DNA of 9,309 nucleotides from an uncultured Blautia sp. (lineage in GTDB: Bacteria > Bacillota > Clostridia > Lachnospirales > Lachnospiraceae): the NCBI GenBank assembly GCA_946629475.1, contig CAMOXX010000102.1, forward strand, positions 1 to 9,309, written 5' to 3'. The notes beneath the pieces are model-generated. The model ran no database searches, was not told the origin of the DNA, and saw only the letters and a program-made list of their open reading frames with translations. Both the position numbers and the translations under genes were made by a program. This document shows, piece after piece, positions 5,142 to 9,309 of the stretch (positions are counted from its first letter, which is position 1; each line of letters begins with the position of its first letter).

Positions 5142-5849
5142 ATGAACTTTCCCAATCACATCGCGATTATTCTGGATGGAAACGGAAGATGGGCCAAAGC
5201 AAAGGGCCTTCCCCGTATATATGGACATATGAAGGGCTGCAGCAACCTGGAGTCCATCTGTGACGATTTCAGGGAGCTCGGGATCAAGTATCTGACGGTG
5301 TATGCTTTTTCCACCGAAAACTGGCGCAGATCCAAAAGTGAGGTGGAGGGACTGATGCGCATCTTCCGGAATTACCTGAAACGATGCATCAAGATCTCCG
5401 ACCGCAACAATATGAGGATCCGGGTGATCGGTGATGTATCGGCCTTTGCTCCGGATATTCAGGAGAGTATCCGCGTTCTGGAGGAGCACTCTAAAAACTA
5501 TGACGGACTGTATTTTCAGATAGCTCTGAATTATGGGAGCCGCGATGAAATCATACGCAGCATGCGTTCGGTGATCCGTGATGTGCAGGATGGAAAGCTT
5601 CAGCCGTCTGATGTCGATGAGAAGCTGTTTTCAGGATACCTGGATACGAAGGGGATTCCGGATCCGGATCTCCTGATCCGCACCAGCGGGGAGATGCGGC
5701 TGTCCAATTATCTGCTGTGGCAGCTGGCATATTCGGAGTTCTATTTTACAGATACAGCGTGGCCTGATTTTGACAAAGAGGAGCTTATAAAGGCGGTTGA
5801 AGTATACAATGACCGCGACCGGCGCTACGGCGGGGTAAAAGAAGCGTAA
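5142..5849 (+). CDS. uppS: Isoprenyl (undecaprenyl diphosphate) synthase UppS
   Basis: This cis-prenyltransferase adds isopentenyl diphosphate units to farnesyl diphosphate, giving undecaprenyl diphosphate, the lipid carrier for peptidoglycan and other wall polymers. It works at the inner face of the membrane. The 235 residues carry the family motifs: HIAIILDGNGRWA with catalytic Asp12, GHMKG (28-32), FSTENW (56-61), ALNYGSRDEI (about 128-137, where many homologues have NYGGR), and RTSGE with RLSNYLLWQLAYSE ending at Glu199 (Mg2+ site region). AGGAGGG (5131-5137) gives a strong ribosome binding site. uppS lies beyond the frr terminator-like hairpin and 40 nt before cdsA. Product chain length cannot be read from the sequence, but C55 is the usual outcome for a single essential copy. 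Confidence 0.95.
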   Translation: MNFPNHIAIILDGNGRWAKAKGLPRIYGHMKGCSNLESICDDFRELGIKYLTVYAFSTENWRRSKSEVEGLMRIFRNYLKRCIKISDRNNMRIRVIGDVSAFAPDIQESIRVLEEHSKNYDGLYFQIALNYGSRDEIIRSMRSVIRDVQDGKLQPSDVDEKLFSGYLDTKGIPDPDLLIRTSGEMRLSNYLLWQLAYSEFYFTDTAWPDFDKEELIKAVEVYNDRDRRYGGVKEA

Positions 5850-5889
5850 TGGGTAACTGTTCAGAACAGATACATAGGGGGAATTAACC

Positions 5890-6684
5890 ATGTTTAAGAC
5901 AAGGCTGATCAGCGGGATTATCCTGGTTGCTGTCGCACTCGCCACAATTATAAGCGGAGGAATAGTGCTTCTTTGTACGCTTCTCTGTGTATCACTTATC
6001 GGTATGAACGAGCTTTACCGGGCAGCGGATGTTCAGAAGGACGGCTTTTCTTCACTGGGAATCGCAGGTTTCGCATGTGCTGTCGTCTATTATATCCTTA
6101 TCTGGTTTGATTTCGAAAAATTCGGCACCCTTATGATGGTAATATCCATCATCGTACTGATGTGTGTCTATGTATTTACTTATCCGCGCTTTCATTCGGA
6201 TCAGGTGATGGCGGCTTATTTCGGGGTGATGTATGTTGCCGTGATGCTTTCCTACATTTATCTGACCAGGGGGATGCCGGACGGAAAATACATCGTCTGG
6301 CTGATTTTCCTGTGCTCGTGGGGATGCGACACCTGTGCTTACTGTGTAGGCATGCTGATCGGAAAACACAAGATGGCTCCGGTCCTGAGTCCGAAAAAGT
6401 CTGTCGAGGGAGCAGTCGGCGGAGTAGCCGGCGCGGCTCTTCTTGGATTCCTGTACGGACTTGCAACCCACGGCCGGCCGGCGGAATACGCACTGATCTG
6501 CGCCTGCGGCAGCCTGATTTCGATGGTCGGGGATCTTGCGGCGTCAGCAATCAAGCGTAACCGGGGGATCAAGGACTACGGCACACTGATTCCGGGTCAT
6601 GGGGGGATTCTGGACCGTTTTGACAGCGTGATCTTTACCGCACCGGTAATATATTATCTGGCAAAGCTGCTGATCCGGCTTTGA
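5890..6684 (+). CDS. cdsA: Phosphatidate cytidylyltransferase CdsA
   Basis: CdsA converts phosphatidic acid and CTP to CDP-diacylglycerol, the branch-point precursor of bacterial phospholipids. It is an integral membrane protein. The 264-residue sequence is largely hydrophobic, with several predicted transmembrane helices. It contains LSPKKSVEGAVGG (166-178) and the diagnostic C-terminal signature running from SAIKRNRGIKD (219-229) through LIPGHGGILDRFD (233-245), with the metal-binding acidic residues. AGGGGGA (5876-5882) lies 7 nt before ATG. The gene ends 14 nt before dxr, whose ribosome binding site lies just after the cdsA stop codon. Confidence 0.96.
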   Translation: MFKTRLISGIILVAVALATIISGGIVLLCTLLCVSLIGMNELYRAADVQKDGFSSLGIAGFACAVVYYILIWFDFEKFGTLMMVISIIVLMCVYVFTYPRFHSDQVMAAYFGVMYVAVMLSYIYLTRGMPDGKYIVWLIFLCSWGCDTCAYCVGMLIGKHKMAPVLSPKKSVEGAVGGVAGAALLGFLYGLATHGRPAEYALICACGSLISMVGDLAASAIKRNRGIKDYGTLIPGHGGILDRFDSVIFTAPVIYYLAKLLIRL

Positions 6685-6698
6685 AACTGGAGGACAAG

Positions 6699-7841
6699 AT
6701 GAAAAATATTGCGATACTGGGATCTACCGGATCCATCGGCTCCCAGACACTGGATATTGTGAGGCAGAATCCGGATCTCCGGGTAAAAGGCCTCGGCGCA
6801 GGCCGGAACATCGACCTGCTGGAGAAGCAGATCAGGGAGTTTCATCCTGTGCTCGCCGCTGTATGGGGAGAGGAGGACGCGAAAACCCTCCGGACCAGGA
6901 CGGCGGACACAGGGGTGCGGGTTGTTTCGGGAATGGACGGCCTGATTGAACTGGCCGTCATGGAAGGTACGGATATCCTTGTGACCGCGATTGTCGGTAT
7001 GATTGGAATCCGTCCGACGATGGAGGCAATCCGGGCGGGAAAGGATATTGCGCTCGCAAACAAGGAGACCCTGGTGACTGCCGGGCATCTGATTATGCCG
7101 CTGGCAGAAAAGAACCATGTCCGGATCCTCCCTGTGGACAGTGAGCACAGTGCGATCTTTCAGGCACTTCACGGAGAACAGAAGAGGGAAGTCAGCAGGC
7201 TTCTGATAACGGCATCGGGCGGGCCTTTCCGGGGAAGAAAAACGGAGGATCTGAAAAAGGTGACCGTTGAGGACACACTGAAGCACCCGAACTGGGTAAT
7301 GGGGCAGAAAATCACGGTGGATTCCGCCACCCTTGTGAACAAAGGGCTCGAAGTGATGGAAGCCAGGTGGCTTTTTGATATGGATCTGCCGCAGATTGAA
7401 GTGGTTGTACAGCCGAAGAGCATTATCCACTCCATGGTGGAATTTCAGGATGGGGCTGTGATTGCCCAGCTTGGGACACCGGACATGCATCTTCCGATCC
7501 AGTATGCGCTGTTTTACCCTGAGAGAAGGCCGTTAGGCGGGGAAAGGCTGGATTTCCGTGCTTTAAAGGAGATTACCTTCGAGGAGCCGGATATGGAAAC
7601 ATTCCTGGGCCTGCCGATGGCGATCGAGGCGGCCAGGCGGGGCGGCAGCATGCCGACGGTCTTCAACGCAGCGAACGAAGCAGCTGTGAAGCTGTTCCTT
7701 TCCCGGAAGATTTCATTCCTGGATATTTACACGATTATCCGAAGCAGCATGGACAGGCATACGATTATTTCAGATCCTGATCTTACGGATATCCTCGGCA
7801 CAGAGCAGGATACGAGGGACTGGATCGAAAGCAGGTGGTAA
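6699..7841 (+). CDS. dxr: 1-deoxy-D-xylulose 5-phosphate reductoisomerase
   Basis: Dxr (IspC) converts DXP to 2-C-methyl-D-erythritol 4-phosphate with NADPH and a divalent metal, the first committed step of the MEP isoprenoid pathway and the target of fosmidomycin. The 380-residue protein shows the NADPH loop GSTGSIG (8-14), ALANKETLV (118-126), metal ligands in PVDSEHS (Asp147, Glu149), and ASGGPF. The HPNW segment and the NKGLEVMEARW stretch follow, with Glu218 as third metal ligand, then QPKSIIHSMVEF. A TTG start at 6681 would overlap the cdsA stop and precede the ribosome binding site GGAGGA (6689-6694), so ATG 6699 is chosen. It provides precursors for the UppS product encoded in the same operon. 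Confidence 0.97.
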   Translation: MKNIAILGSTGSIGSQTLDIVRQNPDLRVKGLGAGRNIDLLEKQIREFHPVLAAVWGEEDAKTLRTRTADTGVRVVSGMDGLIELAVMEGTDILVTAIVGMIGIRPTMEAIRAGKDIALANKETLVTAGHLIMPLAEKNHVRILPVDSEHSAIFQALHGEQKREVSRLLITASGGPFRGRKTEDLKKVTVEDTLKHPNWVMGQKITVDSATLVNKGLEVMEARWLFDMDLPQIEVVVQPKSIIHSMVEFQDGAVIAQLGTPDMHLPIQYALFYPERRPLGGERLDFRALKEITFEEPDMETFLGLPMAIEAARRGGSMPTVFNAANEAAVKLFLSRKISFLDIYTIIRSSMDRHTIISDPDLTDILGTEQDTRDWIESRW

Positions 7842-7842
7842 G

Positions 7843-9123
7843 TTGAAAATTGTAATTGCAATCATCATGTTCAGCGCGATTGTGCTGTTTCATGAACTCG
7901 GGCATTTTCTTCTGGCGAAAAAGAACCATATTGTTGTGACGGAATTTTCCCTCGGAATGGGTCCGCGCATTTTCAGCACGGTGAAGGGGGAGACCAGGTA
8001 TTCTATCAAGGCGCTTCCATTCGGCGGCTCCTGCATGATGCTGGGGGAGGATATGGAGGATACACAGCCCGGAAGCTTTTTGTCGGCCTCCGTCTGGGGG
8101 CGGATCAGCGTAGTTGCGGCCGGGCCGATATTCAATTTTATCCTCGCCTTCATTCTGTCGCTGGTCATTGTGGCACTGACCGGCACGAACCTTACCAGAA
8201 TCTATGAAGTGCAGGAAGGAAGCGCGGCGTGGGATGCCGGTCTGCGCGAGGGGGATATCGTAACCTCGTATCAGGGCTATCATGTCGATCTGTGGGGGGA
8301 CTATTATGCATACTGGTACCTGAATCCGCAGGACGGCAGCACGATTCATATGACGGTGGAGAGGGACGGGCAGAAGCACGACATCGTGTATCAGCCTGAA
8401 AGCGCGACCCGGTATCTGCTTGGAATGTACCGGAACAACGGCTCCATGGAAGTGACAGGACTGATGGAAGGCCTGCCCCTTGAGGAAGCAGGCGTCCGTG
8501 TCGGGGATGTGATCACATCGATCGGGGGCGTACCGATCTCGTCGGAGGAGGATTATCTTAAATATATCGAAGAGAACCCGCTCACCGAAGAGCCGATTTC
8601 CATCGAGTATATGCGCGACGGCCTGACCTATGAGGCGGAGATTGTGCCGGCGGCATCAGAGTATTACCTCAGCCAGTATTCCTGCGGCGCCGAGAATATC
8701 AAAGCGTCGGGCCTGAGCCTTTTGAAGTATGGCTTTCTGGAGATGAAATCCCAGATCCGGACGACATTCCTGAGCCTTTCGGAATTGTTTACGGGCGGCC
8801 TTGGGTTTAAAGATCTGAGCGGACCTGTCGGAATTGTGGATGCAATCGGGGAAACCTATGAAGAGAGCAGATCCGAGGGAGCAAAGGTTGTACTGGCCAA
8901 TATGCTCTATATGGCAGTGCTCCTGTCGGCAAACCTGGGGGTTATGAACCTTCTGCCCCTTCCGGCACTCGACGGCGGACGGCTTTTATTCCTGCTGATC
9001 GAGGCCATAAGGCGGAAACCAGGGAACAGGCAGCTGGAAGGAGCAATCCATCTGGCGGGGATCGTGGTGCTGCTGGCGGTGATGGTGGTGATAATGTATA
9101 ATGATATACTCAAACTGCTTTGA
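7843..9123 (+). CDS. rseP: RseP/RasP-type site-2 intramembrane zinc metalloprotease
   Basis: An M50-family protease cutting within transmembrane segments. Homologues (E. coli RseP, B. subtilis RasP) cleave anti-sigma factors and leftover signal peptides. The 426 residues show HELGH (17-21) in the first transmembrane helix, AGPIFNFILAF (93-103), SGPVGI (326-331), and NLLPLPALDGGR (369-380), with Asp377 as third zinc ligand. Between helices two and three lie two successive PDZ-like segments (about 118-186 and 203-270), each with an EAG or DAG-type repeat core (GSAAWDAGLREGD and LPLEEAGVRVGD). The start is TTG one base after the dxr stop, with AGGTGG (7833-7838) upstream. The next in-frame ATG (7867) would cut into the first helix. 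No substrate or anti-sigma gene is in the window. Confidence 0.95.
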   Translation: MKIVIAIIMFSAIVLFHELGHFLLAKKNHIVVTEFSLGMGPRIFSTVKGETRYSIKALPFGGSCMMLGEDMEDTQPGSFLSASVWGRISVVAAGPIFNFILAFILSLVIVALTGTNLTRIYEVQEGSAAWDAGLREGDIVTSYQGYHVDLWGDYYAYWYLNPQDGSTIHMTVERDGQKHDIVYQPESATRYLLGMYRNNGSMEVTGLMEGLPLEEAGVRVGDVITSIGGVPISSEEDYLKYIEENPLTEEPISIEYMRDGLTYEAEIVPAASEYYLSQYSCGAENIKASGLSLLKYGFLEMKSQIRTTFLSLSELFTGGLGFKDLSGPVGIVDAIGETYEESRSEGAKVVLANMLYMAVLLSANLGVMNLLPLPALDGGRLLFLLIEAIRRKPGNRQLEGAIHLAGIVVLLAVMVVIMYNDILKLL

Positions 9124-9187
9124 GGGTTTCTGCTTTCTTTTCTTTGTTTTTTTATTATAAGATTTCTGCGTGTGGGGACTTTTGTTT

Positions 9188-9309
9188 CGGGGAGGGGGCA
9201 TGCTCAGAGTTGCGAAGCCCGCTGGTCTCCGCTCCGCTCCGGTCGGCGCTAAACGCGTGCCACTGGCACGCAGCGCCCCTCCCCGTACCCCTCCCCCATT
9301 GGGCACGCT
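9188..9309. other. GC-rich, strongly self-complementary intergenic element, cut by the window edge
   Basis: The first 64 nt after rseP (9124-9187) are T-rich with no clear hairpin terminator. Then composition changes abruptly. CGGGGAGGGG (9188-9197) pairs perfectly with 9276-9285. Inside, GGCGCT (9245-9250) pairs with 9272-9277, sharing two bases with the outer stem, and GCGTGCC (9255-9261) pairs with GGCACGC (9265-9271) around an ACT loop. Three tandem CTCCG pentamers lie at 9227-9241. CCTCCCCC after 9290 offers a second partner for the G run. No convincing gene is seen. It may be a dispersed intergenic repeat or a structured RNA element; its family is not recognised and its right end is outside the window. 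Confidence 0.6.

Noticed and set aside
5119..5145. Eight-codon leader frame (GTG start) overlapping the uppS start by ATGA
   Set aside because: Its start codon overlaps the GGAAAGAG run that would have to be its ribosome binding site, and such a short frame is expected by chance.
9124..9187. Terminator or promoter just after rseP
   Set aside because: There is T-rich sequence and an A/T stretch, but no stable hairpin before the T run and no convincing -35/-10 pair.

Overview
The window looks like chromosomal DNA from a Bacillota genome, most likely class Clostridia and family Lachnospiraceae. The grounds are strong AGGAGG-type ribosome binding sites, the gene order pyrH-frr-uppS-cdsA-dxr-rseP, SecG and SmpB of Gram-positive type, and a lipoprotein with a Thr/Glu/Pro-rich linker of the kind common in that family. 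The family assignment is inference from gene content and style, not from a search. All recognised genes lie on the + strand, and I see no broken genes, integrases or transposases.

Layout. 1-198: a tRNA-Trp gene with its own promoter and intrinsic terminator. 233-1312: mnmA (tRNA 2-thiouridylase). 1313-1689: promoter, secG and a terminator. 1710-2180: smpB, starting 20 nt after that terminator. 2181-2606: a 426-nt interval without a convincing protein gene. It holds a near-consensus promoter, two perfect tandem copies of a 112-bp hairpin-rich unit, and a further hairpin ending in a T run. 2607-3716: a predicted surface lipoprotein. 3737-9123: the core operon pyrH-frr-uppS-cdsA-dxr-rseP, with a terminator-like hairpin between frr and uppS. 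9124-9309: T-rich DNA, then a strongly GC-rich structured element that runs up to the window edge.

How the genes work together. mnmA and tRNA-Trp concern tRNA supply and decoding; secG belongs to protein export; smpB and frr rescue or recycle ribosomes; pyrH makes UDP for RNA and sugar-nucleotide synthesis. dxr (isoprenoid precursors), uppS (undecaprenyl-PP carrier lipid), cdsA (CDP-diacylglycerol) and rseP (intramembrane protease) form an envelope-biogenesis set.

The part least explained by known genes is 2239-2551. A TTGACA / extended -10 promoter is placed so that transcription would begin about 5 nt before the first 112-bp unit. Each unit can form a long hairpin plus two mutually exclusive GC-rich hairpins, and the array ends in a terminator-like hairpin. 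It is either a free structured RNA or a duplicated regulatory leader of the lipoprotein-pyrH operon. Also notable: three start codons (mnmA, smpB, uppS) lie within about 35 nt downstream of an intrinsic terminator with no visible room for a promoter, and two of those terminators share the same downstream motif.
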